A stretch of DNA of 64,000 nucleotides from Eumeta japonica (GCA_005406025.1 BGZK01000287.1:310001-374000), one strand, 5' to 3'. Shown: positions 48,901 to 60,027, counted from the first letter of the stretch. The notes: generated from the sequence alone by a model not told the origin. Numbers and translations: made by a program.

Positions 48901-51900
48901 GCGGTAATTGCTACCGCTAATAGCGATACGGCGGCGCCCGCGCGAGAACAGGCACGTTAACTAAATTAAACGGCTAACACACGTGATAGTTATTTTTTTT
49001 TTGTGCGAAAACCGATCGTGTGCATTAACAAAGCGACCCACATCCGGATAACCGGTCGCGAGGTGTTCGCGATGTCGTTAAGATCTGCGCGGGCGTCTCG
49101 TGGACGACGGGCGAAGGCGTTTACGTGCCGCGGCTGCTTATTTCCTTGTAATGCGACATGTAATTAAATGCTAATTGAATCGAAAAGTTTGATTTTGAAT
49201 TCGACTTCATTTTGAGCTTGTGCTCATTTACGCGGTTCGTTAATGCTTTAGTAACTAAATGCAAGATATTTCAGATTTTTTTCATAGTCTCATGACCAAT
49301 GGAATTTTGTTACGGGGTCACGCAGTTGATGTTAGCACAATTTTCGTGTTGCAGAAGCGAATAATTTTTGCTGATGATTTTACTGCCCATAAACCCGTCT
49401 AAGCAAAGTTAATAAACCATTTAAGGAGCAATGTGTGCGTTTTTATAATAAGATCTCGGCCGAAATTCAAAATTTGCCATTTTATGAATTTATACTTATT
49501 TTTGTTATCGTTTGTTGCAATGTTTCATGTCCCTATTTTTATAATAGTCTATCATATCTATCTATTTTTATTATAGTACAGGACGTTTACTTCGATTTAG
49601 TCTTACGGCCATCTCAGCTCGCCGGTGCGCGCGCAATATGAATTAACACTATAATAACAACCTCGTTCTTGACCAGTGCATGCAACCGACGCCGGCTCGA
49701 CTACGTAATGAGCCTAAAAGTATCCAAATGATTCACGCCGTATTACTTTAGGCTTAGAGAGACAAACGTTTTTGTCTCGGGCGATGGTCAATGAGAAAAT
49801 TAAAATATCCACCGCTCCTTTTTTTGCGGATTCATAATTATCGTAAATTGCAGATCGTACATGTGGCCGAGTGCACCGACAAATTCAACATTAAATTCAG
49901 ATAAGGTATTCGGAACGGTCCTAGAGCACAATGCGGGCGATCGTTCCGAGAAATAAATTGCATGTACCTTTACGTCGAGGAGCAGAACAGCCCACCAGCT
50001 CCTTCCAGGTCTTCGCCAGTAACTTGGGATATTTGTATAATGTGTATAATGATAATTTTATCAATCGGACCAGGCGAGTTTATACCCGTTGCGGTTGACT
50101 GCCATTGATTATCAGGCGCAGTGTAGAAGCGACGTGCCTAGGGCAGTAAGCGAAGACACGGACTCTGGAAACCTAAACTGTATGAGAAAAACAGACAGTG
50201 CCTGGGCGCAGATAATGTTGATTCCTGAAATTGGGTTATCTTTGTTGTTCTTTGTTCAACACTGATGAGAAAACTCGAAACTTATTGAGGTTGTAAGTTT
50301 AGTTATTAATCTCTTTTCCTTTTTTTATTTGGTGTATTTTTTTATGTTACAAAGGACATTATTTTTAACTATTTCATTTTTTCTTAAGTCATTAAGTATA
50401 ATTGAGACCATGATTAAATCAGTATAATCAATATGAGAACAGTCATGAAAAGTTAACTTGCTCTGCAAAAAGTTATGCGTCGGCATACTGATCGTAGATA
50501 TATGATTACTGAAATCTATTTTATTTCAACCGTAAAGGATGGATTGTTCCATAAAATTTAATATACGGGCCTAACATAAGATAAATCCCTAAACAAAACA
50601 ATCATCATTAAAACTGAGTAATAATTATTCACTGTTTTATTTCTTTTCATTTAATTTCGTATTTTTCAACACTTATAATCTGAAAAAAAAAGCTTGTAAT
50701 AGAGTGAAAGGAATGATTTGAGAACGAATACGAATGAAGGTGTTAAGCCGCAGGTTACTAATGACTAGTGCAAAGCCGTCATTGTGCTCGCGTATTAAGG
50801 GAAGGCCCGCGCCAGGCTTGGGCGAATTACCGCTCTGTAAGCATCCTCAGTGTCGTTGGCAAAGGGTATATTAAAATCATTATTGCAAGAGTTGAGAATG
50901 AGAATGGAAATAAGATTTGGGATGTACAAGCGGGATTTCGAAAATGATGGGAAGGTCGGAAAAAGTTTTTCTCTGCGAAAACATTAAGGAAGAGTTTTTG
51001 GCCAAAGGCCAAATGGTTTTTCGTATTTTCGCATATCTGGAAAAAGTATATGATAGAGCGAAAAGAAATTATCTATGGAGGATTCGTGTATGGTATGAGT
51101 AGCGGATTGATACAGGCACTGCAATCCTTATACAGTGGGTTTCCAGTGTTTGCGTCTTAACAAATGGGTCATATACCAGTGGCGGATTTATAATTTTTAT
51201 AAGTGTAGGCCACTTTATTTCCGCCGCCCCGTGTACCTTTCTAAAATAATAATTTTCTGACATCTGCCGCCCTTAGGACGCTGCCGCCCCTAGGCCGCGG
51301 CCTACACGGCCTATTGGCAAATCCAGGACTGGCATATACACTATGATACACTAACCGGTTTGACATCAGCAGGGGTGTCAGACAGGGATGTGTTCCTTCA
51401 CGGTGGCTATTCAATCTATTCAAGTGTGGACTGAGAATGGATCTGTGAAATGCCTCCTGTACGCCAACGTCTAAGTAATTCTTACGTCATCGGCGGGTGA
51501 GTTGCGGGAGATGGTAACTAAAATGCATCATTATTTTAAGAAAAGAGGTATGAAAGTAAAAATGAGCAAGACCTGGTAACGTAAGGTCGTGGTGTTTGAA
51601 AGATGAAAAGCTGATGCGATGTATATAGAAAATGGAAGTGTCGATCAAATGAAAGAGTTTGTATACTTCGGTAGTCTGTTTATTAACGATACTAAACATG
51701 ATAGAGATATTAAGACGAGAGTGAATACAGGAAATAAAGTGAATGGAGGCTTGCCGGCTATTATGAACGGCAAAAGTGTCTCATAACAATATATAACGTG
51801 ATATGTTGTTATGTTCGTTAGTGAAAGTTAGATATGCCAGAAGAAAAATGTATTCTTACATCTATCTTTGAAGCTGGGTGTAAGAATAGTGATGTCAGAG

Positions 51901-54900
51901 AACGGTGTGGTTTGAAAGACGATGTAGTGACTAGAGATGGAAAAGGTTTGGCCATCTGGGAAGGACAAATAAAAGTAGAGTGGTAACAAAACAAATCCAC
52001 ACAGCGAATATTTGTGATGGAACTATCGGCAAGGGTCGTCCTAGAATGTCTTATTCAAATCAAATTGGTTGCATATTAAAGGGGGGCGAAATTTTAAGCA
52101 ACTGAAACCTGCGAGCTGGCATAAAACGATTGAGGGACGTCAGTTAAGTAAGAGATGTATGCAAAGATAGTACTATACGGAAATCTGTGGTCTCTGCCTA
52201 TCCCTCAGGGAAATAATAATAATAATAAATGATTTTTATTTCCGAATTTTAATGATGTTATAGTCAAGGTACATTTCATCCAAAAATAGAAAATAATCAA
52301 CGAAATCGGAACCTCAAGTCAAAAGTTAAGGGTGGTCATACATAAAAAAGTAATTGCTCGTAGAATTAAGCACCTCCTCTTTCTCTTTAGTCGGTTAAAA
52401 AATCAATTGTATTAGATATGCCTTTAAACACCAGCAATATTACCGGATTTCAGAACATAACAGCGGTCTAGACCGATTAGGACACAGAACAATAGCGTAG
52501 ATTAGAGCGGGTTGCGGTCAGCTTCAATGCGGACGTCCACAGACAACGCATCGAATGTTGCGGTCACGTTCCCGACCGATGGTCTCTTATTCGGAACGAA
52601 TTAAGGCTTACCAGAAAAGAGCCCGAGAAAGTTCACCGAAGCCTCTGAATTTGGAAGTAAAGTCGTAAGTTTATTGAATACTAAATTTTACCACGAGATC
52701 CATTCAGATCGACGTTTACTGCGGGTCATTTATTTTACCGTTTTCTTTAAGACGTGGGTGTGACAAACGTAAGTACTTCCTCGTTTTATGCGCCGAGTAG
52801 TCTTGCCATCGTCGATGCCAACCCCGATCCTGTTTTCGATTGCAATTTCAATTTCACAGTCACTTCCGACTCGGTCTTGTTCCCAATTCTGATTTTGCTT
52901 CCCTCTCTTTTCTAATTACGTTACTGCTTTCTATTCTGATGCGATATCGATCGATAAAAAAATTCTATATGTGTGCCAAATTTCTCTAAATCCGTCCAGC
53001 CGTTAATGCGTGATTGCGTTACAAATAACCAAAGATCGTCACAAAGTATCACATTCGTAATATTATAATAATAAAATATAGTACTGACAGAAGACGCAGA
53101 GTAACAACCCTATCGTCCGTTTTAATTTACTATGATTTTCTTATTATTAAACCTTTATTAATCATATATTTGCAATCGGATTGTTGACACTCTTTCTTAC
53201 TTTCGCTTTTGCTCTACCTCGCCCTCTTAAACCATATTCTTATCACCCTCTCTGTTTCTCAATCAATAAACGCACACTTTAAAAACGCAAACAATTAGCA
53301 GGGTCGACAAAATGAGATACAATTAATGACTTTTAAATGTTTTACTTATAAAAGATAAACATCCAAAAAAGTAATTTATATTATATGTGTTCTATCAATT
53401 TTATAAATTTCATCAAAATTGCTTGAGTCATTGTCGAGTTATAAGTTACAGACAAACAGACAGAACGTTAAACAACAGTAGTGTATATATTTCGAAATTG
53501 TGTGCTCCGTCAGAACTCTAAAGACTAATAAAATCAGTGTAATTGTTGTTAATTTGAAAAAAAACATACGGACGAATAGACAGACAAACAGACCAAAAAT
53601 AGCCTATATCCAGCCTCTGATATCAAAATAACTCTGTGTTAATTTTTAACAAAATCGATACTTTTTTGCGCTTCTGTCGTATGAAATGCTACCTATATTT
53701 TTATTCACAATTTCATTATATATTTGTATTGAAATGCGCTTGACGCCAGCCTGTGCAGTTCGTTAAAATATATGAAGAAAAGATGCCGTTCCGAAATTGT
53801 GACATAACGACGGAGGGGCGTACGAGACGAAATTACAAGGGCCCCGTATTTGTGGATTTAGTTACCGAACATTATAAACGACAAACCGAATGTTTGTAGA
53901 GTTCGCGATAATGGTAAGGATAATGATAAAGATAAGGAGAAGGGGAAGGACAAAAACAAGGGCAGGGACAGGGATAAGGATGAGGATGAGGATGAACATA
54001 AAGATGGTTACTCACGCGCCGCCCGCCCCAACGAACGCGCCGACTATAGTTCATTATTCTGCCCCATTCCACGGCTCATTATTGCAGAATATATCACGTA
54101 GACCGTTCATTACGCATTAAAATACGGCGTCCTCGCCGAGTTACGGCCCGACGGCTAAGGCGCGTGCGCCGGTCATTATTATAACGAGTGGCGTTTTTTT
54201 GCGGCGGCCGGCGGGCGGATCGAACGCATGCCCGAATAAATCTAAATACTACATTATAACGAATACCTTCCCTTTTTTGGGGTTCCGCGCCGAAACCGGA
54301 AAAGTCTAACACTTGCGGACCCATCCCGGTGTGTGTCCGTACGTCTGTTTGTTACAGCGCTATATATATATATATATATATATATCGGAAGAATTGTACT
54401 AAGAACGCAGTTTAAATATTAAGCGGGAAATTGATAAATTTTGACGCTGTATTTGCTGCATACCGAAGGGTGAATTCGCTTACGAATTTTTTTATCAAAT
54501 TAGGACTCAAATATATTATTAGTATTTTCAAGAAGTCTCGGTCAGTCTATAATACTTATCATATTTTGTGTTAAGGTAAATATACTTTAACATGTTTAAC
54601 TGACAGCCACGTCAAGAATCACGCGGTCGACATTTTAAAATCTATATCATTATCTTCTCAGCAAAATAAAATTTTCTTCGTCATATAGAAATGATCTTTT
54701 TTATAAGCTTTCTAAGGAGCGAACGAGCATGTAAACTAACAGAGAGTAAGTGATTATTGACGCCCATGGACATCCGCAATTCAGTCACTATTGCGTTATC
54801 GAAGATGCAGAAGTCCTCGAAGGCCTCTCTGTCTTAGTCAATTAGGAGTATAGCCAGTGGTGCATCATTCCAAATTTATAACGTACGTGGCAGCAAACTG

Positions 54901-57900
54901 CGCACGGAGTTTGCGCGGTAGAACGCCAGCCCTTAGGGTGACGACGATGGTATTTCCGGTGAGCGGAAGTAGACGAAATGTAGCGGGGGAATAAGATTGA
55001 ATACTTGAAAGCACTTCCCACGCGATAGACGTGTACTGAAGCGATGTACTGGGTCGCCGGTGATTCGCGATGCTCGACTTTTGATGCAGTCTAGCAGCAA
55101 AAGGTGGTGCTCAGTTGCCGCAGCCCTAAATCTAATTGCTGCGTATCTAACGGCGACAGGGCAGAGAGCGGCGATCGAGCTAGTTGAACAAATATTCAAA
55201 CCCATTTTGAGCTGGCACAATATTTATACACTAGTAACAATACGGTGTTCGTCTCTTATGTAACGTTGCGACGTTTCTTTGACGGCTTGTATTTATGCTC
55301 ACAACTTTAATAGGCAAAGTTTTGTAAAAGCTCTGCGGACGATCGAGTGTCGGGGCGTCGAAAGGTAATTTTCGTCGAGACTACAAAACTGCAAACACTT
55401 AATTACGCACGAATTACTCTGTGATTCTTAATTATGAGTTAACGAAAGTAGGTTCTAGTCTATCAATCAGCGTCGCCACGATAAAGAAACTAATCAACGA
55501 TATTTCTGGTGCAGAGTAAAAAATGGCGGGAGAGATTCTAGTTTCAGATCGAGAAGAAACTGTATCAAAACTGTTTTATAACAAAGAAATATAAAAGTAG
55601 AAGCGACGCCGAAATTGATTGCTTTTGTACGCCGACTGACGGCCGGAAGCGACGTTGTTTGATTAAGATATTTAGTGAGGCGCCGCCTGACGGGCGTAAT
55701 CGAATTTAATCAATCGCGCCCGATCCAACTTAGAACTTTCGCGTGGACCGGCGCATAAAAATTGACATGGCGACATTTGACAGGTGCGCACGACGCGGCG
55801 ACCTGAGAAATTTACGGTTACGAGCTGTCTGCGTTGTTGTTTTAACTTTAACTTTTAAAAATTGAGATATTAGTTGACAACGCCGAGTTTGAATTTAAAT
55901 TATTTTCATCAATTTTTAAAACGTAACAGTCGTAAAAGTCGATGAAACAGAATTAAAAATTAATTCTAAAAATAAGCTTTCCTTTTTAAAAGTGTAACCA
56001 TAAACCACAGCACAGAAAACGACTATGTTTTTTCTATAAAATAATAAATACAGTCGCCGCCATTTTCAATGTATCATTAGAACGGTTCTCGAATTAAAAT
56101 ATCGATATTTTAATTATGTTATGGCTGCAGGAAAGTTTGAAAATTTGCATACCAAGCTAATAAAATTTGATAATGGCTGGACTTGGCGTGTTGTCGCGAG
56201 CTTAAATTACATTTATGGCTCGTTCTATCCTCGCAATAATGTCATTGAAATAACGAGTAATTCTAACATAAAAAAAATTATTGAGTGCACGAATTAAATA
56301 GATTTCATGTATGAAGCATGTGTAATAAACTGATATACTAAATGTTCATTGTTTTGTTTGTCTTCCACTCGCCGTCAACGCAATCGATAACTGATATTGT
56401 ACTGCGCAAGAATTAGAAAAACACTCAGAGACGCGCAACGGGCCATAAGGACTGGGACCGGCGCTGTTGGGCTGCTCTTTCTAAATACCATGGTTTTCAA
56501 TAACCTGTATTTTTTTTTATTTGGCGACAAAACTATCATGTCGGGAAAAGATCTTCTCACGGGATAGAAACTTCAACAAGATATAGAGGAGTCAAAACAC
56601 ACTGCGCCGGCGCAGAGTGAAGAATATTTAAATGAGCCATCAAGTCTTATATAAAACTTCCGCACCCAACACTGAAACGGTACATGGACTGTAGAGACAT
56701 GGAGTGTATTGTATGAATATTTATGATGTGATTGATTGAAAATATCAATATTCATCTAGCTTCCGCTCACGTCTTCACCTGCGCGGACATAAAATCGATT
56801 ATTCATCTTCAATATCGAGCGAGCTCACTGTACGTTGTGATCCCAATCCCGTTCCTGTTCTCGATTTCAATTCCGGTTCCATAATGGTTCCAGTCCCTCG
56901 TCGGTTCCAAGTCTGGCTTTGACGTGTGCTCCTGGTCCTGTTTTAGGTTTTAAACCCGTTTCTGATCCCAGTCTCTCTCTCGATTTCAGTGCCGGCTCCG
57001 CTCTCGATTCTAAACCCGTTCTCACTCTCTATCATGATTATTCGTTTTCAAAATCAACAGTTTTTACTTTTATATATACAGACACTTGACCTAGATTAAA
57101 TGGATTATATGGATTTGTCTGCGGTTTAAGCACGCTATATTCTTCGAAGCCACGTGGCTCAAATGAAAGGCAGTTGAAAAGCTTCACTCGTGTATGACAT
57201 ATATTTTTAGGTATTTGGCTTATGGATTTTTAACTTGAGATAGTTAACAAGTTATAGGCCTGTGGCAGTTTACAGATCGGGGAAGAAATGGGTTTTTAAC
57301 TCAACGAGATTATAATGGGTCTGACCGAGATACATTCGCACGCCAATTCTCTATTCATATAGTTCACTAAAATCTCAAAATAATCCAAATGACTCTTATT
57401 ACTCTAAATGAGCAACTCTTTTAATTTGAAAGCAATGAATTTATACTCGGCCATCTCGGAAAGGACGCTAAAAATTGAAATATAACTTTTAATATTGGTA
57501 AACGATAGTTTTTCAAATCTGTCTATATGAGTGTCTTTCTTGGCAAAATGAGATATTTTTTCTAAGTGTTGCTGTATTTAGTGCCACTTAGTAAAATTTT
57601 GGGGTACTTAGTTTGTTAAACTATAAACTACGAATGGCATTACGTGTTAAAATATGTGTCCAAATATTTATTATTGGAAATGAATATAGAATTTTTTCCC
57701 GGGAGACATTATTGTTATCCCACGGGAAACTCGAAATACGTCAATCAAAGTTCGGTTGCCAAAAACTTGGCACCTTATACATAATTGAGAAAACGTGATT
57801 TGTCAACGTGATTACAAATAAATAGTTGATGGTTTATTGACATTGAACAAACTTCAAGTGTATTAACCTCAGTACTGCGCGTGAGCATATACTTTGAGAT

Positions 57901-59898
57901 CGAGGTAGAACGACCTGTCTCCAGTACGAGAATTGAGGACGATAGTGGGAAATTGGCTAGAATTTTTTTCAATATCCATGACAATAACTTCGTTGTCGAT
58001 TGCTGGTCCACATTCAAGTTATAAATTCGAAACTGAGTATTCTAGGTTTTAATTTAAAAAGGACAATTACATCACTTAAAAATAATATATTGGAACTCCA
58101 TTTGAGAATTAACGATTTTCATCGCACATTATGTAGGTGGTGTTGCAAGGTTAAATTGTAAAAAAATATATATAGAATGCAATTTTTTAACATGTAGGTA
58201 ACGATATTGTAGCGCCGATGTAACCTTCGTCGGGTTTTGGTGCCCAGGATCGTCAATCGAATTCAACAGCGGGAGAACCTTATTTATTTGATCAGTTCTT
58301 TAAATTATCTGTTCATGAATTTATATATAGACTCGATATTACAAATTAAGTACTCGACATTCAGGTTTTCATTACTACCAAGGACTTAGTACGAGGGCAA
58401 GAGCCCCGATGAAGTTGTTGACACTCCTTTCCCTTGTTTTTTTCGCCAACTAACATTCTATTCAATTTCACATTTAACTTAATTGAATCCAAACGGAACC
58501 CACGTTCGCGGGACCGAACATGAGGGCGGACGCCTCACACACCACCTACTCCTAACTCAAATCTTGCAATATTTATAGCTGTCAGGAGTGAGAGCAAGAA
58601 TGGGACAGCTATCTACTGATAGATAGGTTCTATTTTCTAGCTATCTAGACAGCTAGAAACTAAGACTGAAATCGTAGTTCAAATCGAGGCCAGAATAGCA
58701 ATCACGAATGAAAGGACGAGGACGACATGGAAGTGTCAGAAGCGGGTCTGAGGTACGATCGGTATTTAAAAAAATGTAGGGATTCATTCTATACGTGCAT
58801 GCGGGTAAAGCCGTAGAAGAGCTATATGCATATGGAGATAGATGGAATATTAATTAATAGAAGAAAAAGCCTTGTTTTTTTAGGACATAGAATATTAATT
58901 AGTAGAAGAAAAAGATTGTTGCTTTTTCAGGACATAAAATTGAAGTCATGGTTCGTAGCGCAGAACGCCTAGCGCTCAAACAGATTCGTGTCTAAATATT
59001 TTAAATTATTTTAATTATATGTATTACGCAGAAACGCTGCCGAAAAGTAGACGATTTCGGACTTACGACGTTTTGTTTTTATAATTTATTTAAATAATAA
59101 ATCTCTGACCAAACGAGCCTCGCTCGGCACCTTTCGAGCTTACCGTGGGAACATAACGTTTTACGGGAACAGTTGCTTATGCCCATTTCCAAGAATAAAT
59201 ATATGAATATAAAGTATATATATATAATATACTATTTATTTATATGATGCCTTATACAGTCTATATCATGTAGTGCCATTTGTTAATATTTCAGGAACGG
59301 TGTTAAATGCTGCAACATTTAGATTTTTTATAATTTAATTTTTCCAGGAAAAACACGCATATAGATAAACTTGAAAATAGAAGCGTTATTAAAATAAAAA
59401 AAAAAAATCATCACAATTATTAGTGCCGTCTCCGAGATTCCGAGATGGCCAATATATATTTGTATTTATGTGTTTTTATACACACACGTATAAAAATTGC
59501 TCATTTCAGAGTATAAGATTACTTCTGACCGAGAGTGGTAACAGGGTCCGCAAATCCTGACGCTAGCGACTGAGCGCCTACGCGCCAGTTGATAGATCAT
59601 GGCTTCACGGAGGAACTAAGAAACAGAACAACGACTCACGCCGAGCGACGTCGGAGGTCTTGGGCTTTATCTCGTCGTAGTGCATCAGCCGGCCGAGGGC
59701 GCTGTGGCCCAGGTGCCGGTCGTTGAACTGCTCCAGACCCTGGACGAGGAGTGTCAGGTACTCTCCGAAGCTGCTCTCCAAGTTCTGTGCCAGGTTTCTC
59801 GCTAAATTCCTGCTCAAGTCGCGGCCGTCCGCGTCCTCCATTCTTATCGTGTTCGCAAAGCTGATTATTATCAGACACTTTTCGAAAAATCTGTGCAT
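30806..59898 (-). CDS. Osiris/DUF1676-like membrane-associated protein (four-exon gene, span)
   Basis: Gene-level span on the minus strand, exons in transcript order: 59898-59640, 42001-41790, 32185-32128, 30966-30806. Phases at the three joints are 1, 0 and 1, all compatible, with GT..AG borders. The total is 690 bp, 229 aa: a signal peptide (MHRFFEKCLIIISFANT), an acidic/polar N-terminal part, a basic hinge (RHKIRPKPLRF, then RNVKKMS), a long hydrophobic segment of about 45 residues, a His-rich patch (SEHHHLH) and a Tyr/Gly C-terminus (GGYEYREAED). Size, signal peptide, basic-then-hydrophobic centre and Tyr-containing tail resemble the insect Osiris family, whose members act in cuticle and tracheal epithelia. 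The paired cysteines typical of many Osiris N-termini are not seen, so another uncharacterised insect family is possible. The gene is fragmented by very long, transposon-filled introns. Confidence 0.68.
32128..32185 (-). CDS. Osiris-like gene exon 3
   Basis: A 58-bp exon between GACGTCGGCAG and GTGAGC. It encodes VSSFFTTLKNKQSEHHHLH and one base of the next codon. It is too short to show in an ORF scan but fits phase on both sides. Confidence 0.72.
32370..32690. repeat. Two-copy tandem duplication, period about 154 bp
   Basis: CGACAACGATT... CAAACGAATCAACNGATTTTGAC... CGGTTTGC... CAATCGACG... recurs twice with divergence (first copy near 32370-32523, second 32524-32690). It lies in intron 2 of the Osiris-like gene. 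No coding potential. Confidence 0.75.
34469..34554. repeat. Imperfect 31-bp inverted duplication inside the LINE
   Basis: Arms 34469-34499 and 34524-34554 are complementary at 27 of 31 positions, with a 24-bp spacer. The arm at 34469-34499 is the LINE's own coding sequence (INAVEMLSL on the minus strand); the other arm is its inverted copy. Confidence 0.75.
34811..34876. repeat. Perfect 29-bp inverted duplication inside the LINE
   Basis: Arms 34811-34839 and 34848-34876 are exact complements around an 8-base spacer. On the minus strand the arm at 34811-34839 continues in frame as MKVNISN..KIMVFERG, the expected LINE coding sequence, so the other arm is the copied one. Confidence 0.88.
35480..37187 (+). 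pseudogene. SAP-SWIM-YqaJ nuclease gene of the DNA transposon (decayed)
   Basis: Exon-like pieces: about 35480-35549 (ALKAKLK, then after a frameshift LKGRKADLIE, a SAP-type DNA-binding motif), donor GTAAAC; about 35661-35740 after TTTTACAG (LEAYDRNQNFDAVQAEMM); a third from about 35922 to 36570 with a SWIM zinc finger (CNCECVAGSG...AHCKHVA); and 36590-37187 with the YqaJ/PD-(D/E)xK core: RLTAS-like start, LAASPDGIL, LIEIKCP and YYYQVQGQLYC, stop at 37185-37187. Catalytic Asp, Glu-x-Lys and Gln are present. The gene is broken by a shift in the SAP region, a stop in FTR* before the SWIM part, and shifts around 36570-36700. Its role in transposition is unknown to me; a DNA-end-processing exonuclease is the family expectation. 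Confidence 0.75.
37500..38903 (-). pseudogene. THAP-DDE_Tnp_4 transposase gene of the DNA transposon (decayed)
   Basis: Exon 1 (about 38903-38730) starts MPRCVIVGCNENGRHTFPND and, after a frameshift, gives CSKHFKESDYQEIC: the C-x-C...C-x2-H signature of a THAP zinc finger; it ends at a GTAAGA donor. Exon 2 (from about 38612) gives LPPLCRHLKKGVVPSIFPW, linker, then DNETILYYTGL, MSIEDQFLLMLMKLRRNL, TWINFVHQLW, IIDGTEVPITRPK (first catalytic Asp), GGSTSDRQIIERCN, GDGIMADR (second Asp) and HIERLIG (Glu region). All blocks appear in the order of a DDE_Tnp_4 transposase, in at least three frames, so it is a pseudogene. It is convergent with the nuclease gene; their 3' ends lie about 300 bp apart. 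Confidence 0.78.
39840..41090 (-). mobile_element. Mariner-like transposon remnant with degraded transposase
   Basis: The minus strand shows a mariner-family transposase in pieces: TCENFRVMIYYDF, IEKLTSTSGDEAPSKTTVFS, MLTHDLKR, VVVPQNIDAVQKLIMQDRHV, TYREMKACLGISITS, then YTGDESWIYTYNPESKQQST (first catalytic Asp region), VWVFQDEPNPTKEIRAK, and a degraded C-terminus ending near 39905. Frames change several times and stops interrupt it. The left end near 39845 begins ACGAGGGCTACTATTTATG, typical of mariner termini; the matching right terminus is not visible, so that side is truncated. It is inserted in the LINE described above. Confidence 0.8.
41111..41206. repeat. Perfect 42-bp inverted repeat (hairpin)
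   Basis: Arms 41111-41152 and 41165-41206 are exact complements with a 12-base spacer. The arms are GC-rich (contain GGTCCGCATAGAGAATCC and CACCGCCGC), unlike the surroundings. It lies between the mariner remnant and the 5' part of the LINE. Confidence 0.92.
41790..42001 (-). CDS. Osiris-like gene exon 2: hydrophobic segment
   Basis: Acceptor GGTCCGTAG, donor AAG|GTAACG. It joins exon 1 by a split His codon (VAR-H-KIRPKP). It encodes FAERVLSPEGRNVKKMS, then a long hydrophobic segment (for example MMPLVFHVGATSTWLLLTAL and SIGLALLVFKIAVSAAK). GC content is far above the flanking introns. The plus-strand frames here are shadows. Confidence 0.78.
43560..44330. other. GC/CpG-rich block inside intron 1 of the Osiris-like gene
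   Basis: About 770 bp with many CG dinucleotides in an otherwise AT-rich intron. Short frames on both strands are basic or Arg/Ser-rich without domain patterns, which is what GC-rich noncoding DNA yields. It could be an enhancer or promoter, a fast-evolving exon of an unseen gene, or repeat-derived sequence. Confidence 0.4.
44156..44209 (+). other. tRNA-like internal promoter boxes (possible SINE head)
   Basis: TGGCTCGGCGG (A-box-like) is followed 32 bases later by GAGTTCGACCC (B-box-like). Order and spacing fit an RNA polymerase III promoter of a tRNA or tRNA-derived SINE. I cannot fold a clean cloverleaf around it, so I do not call a tRNA. Confidence 0.3.
44775..44825 (-). repeat. RTE-type LINE 3'-end scrap
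   Basis: AATAATAATATAAATTCACG then CACAGAAGGGTAAGCAG matches the 3' end seen at 6665, 34060 and 52180. Only the last few dozen bases of the LINE are present. Confidence 0.5.
50780..52230 (+). mobile_element. 5'-truncated RTE-type LINE copy
   Basis: Plus-strand reading fragments: NYRSVSILSVVGKGILK, SRGVRQGCVPSRWLFNLF, MVTKMHHYFKKRGMKVKMSK, then downstream degenerate sequence ending in a GTGGTCTCTGCCTATCCCT 3' end and an (AAT)n tail at 52205-52230. It is the same family as the minus-strand LINE at 34060-41650. Stops and frameshifts make it inactive. A small MITE is inserted at 51177-51332. Confidence 0.8.
51177..51332. mobile_element. 156-bp MITE with 7-bp target duplication inside the LINE copy
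   Basis: Starts CAGTGGCGGATTTA and ends AAATCCAGGACTGG, imperfect terminal inverted repeats. It is flanked by CATATAC at 51170-51176 and 51333-51339. Removing the insert and one flank restores the LINE reading across the break. The ends resemble hAT-type termini, whose usual duplication is 8 bp; 7 are identical here. Confidence 0.8.
53905..54008. repeat. Purine-rich cryptic simple repeat
   Basis: About 100 bases of GGATAA/GGACAA/GGATGA-like hexamers on the plus strand, for example AGGATGAGGATGAGGATGA. It creates fake basic open frames on both strands. Confidence 0.8.
59640..59898 (-). CDS. Osiris-like gene exon 1
   Basis: The minus frame runs from 59961, but the Met at 59898 is immediately followed by the hydrophobic signal-peptide core, so I chose it; a start at 59961 would put about 21 hydrophilic residues first. 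The exon ends phase 1 at C|GTGAGT, a near-consensus donor. It encodes about 86 aa with a repeated NLA(R/Q)NL pattern and EYLTLLVQGLEQF. Confidence 0.72.
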
Positions 59899-59989
59899 TT
59901 TTGGTTTATTTCTTTTATCGGGTCCCCGTACGAGCACACACGCGGCCACCTCTCTCGACACTGCCGCCGGCGCACCAATGAGTTCGTCT

Positions 59990-60027
59990 AAAATCGTTTT
60001 TTTGTGAGTGCGGTCGCCGATTTATAC
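59990..60027 (-). promoter_or_regulatory. Candidate TATA-type promoter of the Osiris-like gene
   Basis: On the minus strand GTATAAAT (60027-60020) is followed about 15-30 bases later by a CACTCACA-like initiator and A-rich sequence, which would give a 5' UTR of about 100 bases. Position and spacing are plausible; no further proof is visible. Confidence 0.35.

Larger units (their letters stand above)
42002..59639. other. 17.6-kb first intron of the Osiris-like gene
   Basis: No additional protein exon could be supported. It holds a second RTE copy (about 50780-52230), a LINE 3'-end scrap at 44775-44825, several GC/CpG-rich patches (about 43560-44330, 45690-45760, 47560-47650, 48680-48760, 49080-49140, 54130-54240, 55680-55800), blocks of GATTCC/GGGATC-type cryptic repeat (about 46840-46980, 52810-52930, 56840-57020, 58600-58760) and microsatellites. 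Some GC patches may be regulatory, but nothing in the sequence proves it. Confidence 0.55.

Noticed and set aside
53890..54120. 76-aa basic plus frame
   Set aside because: Derived from the purine-rich hexamer repeat; no gene structure.
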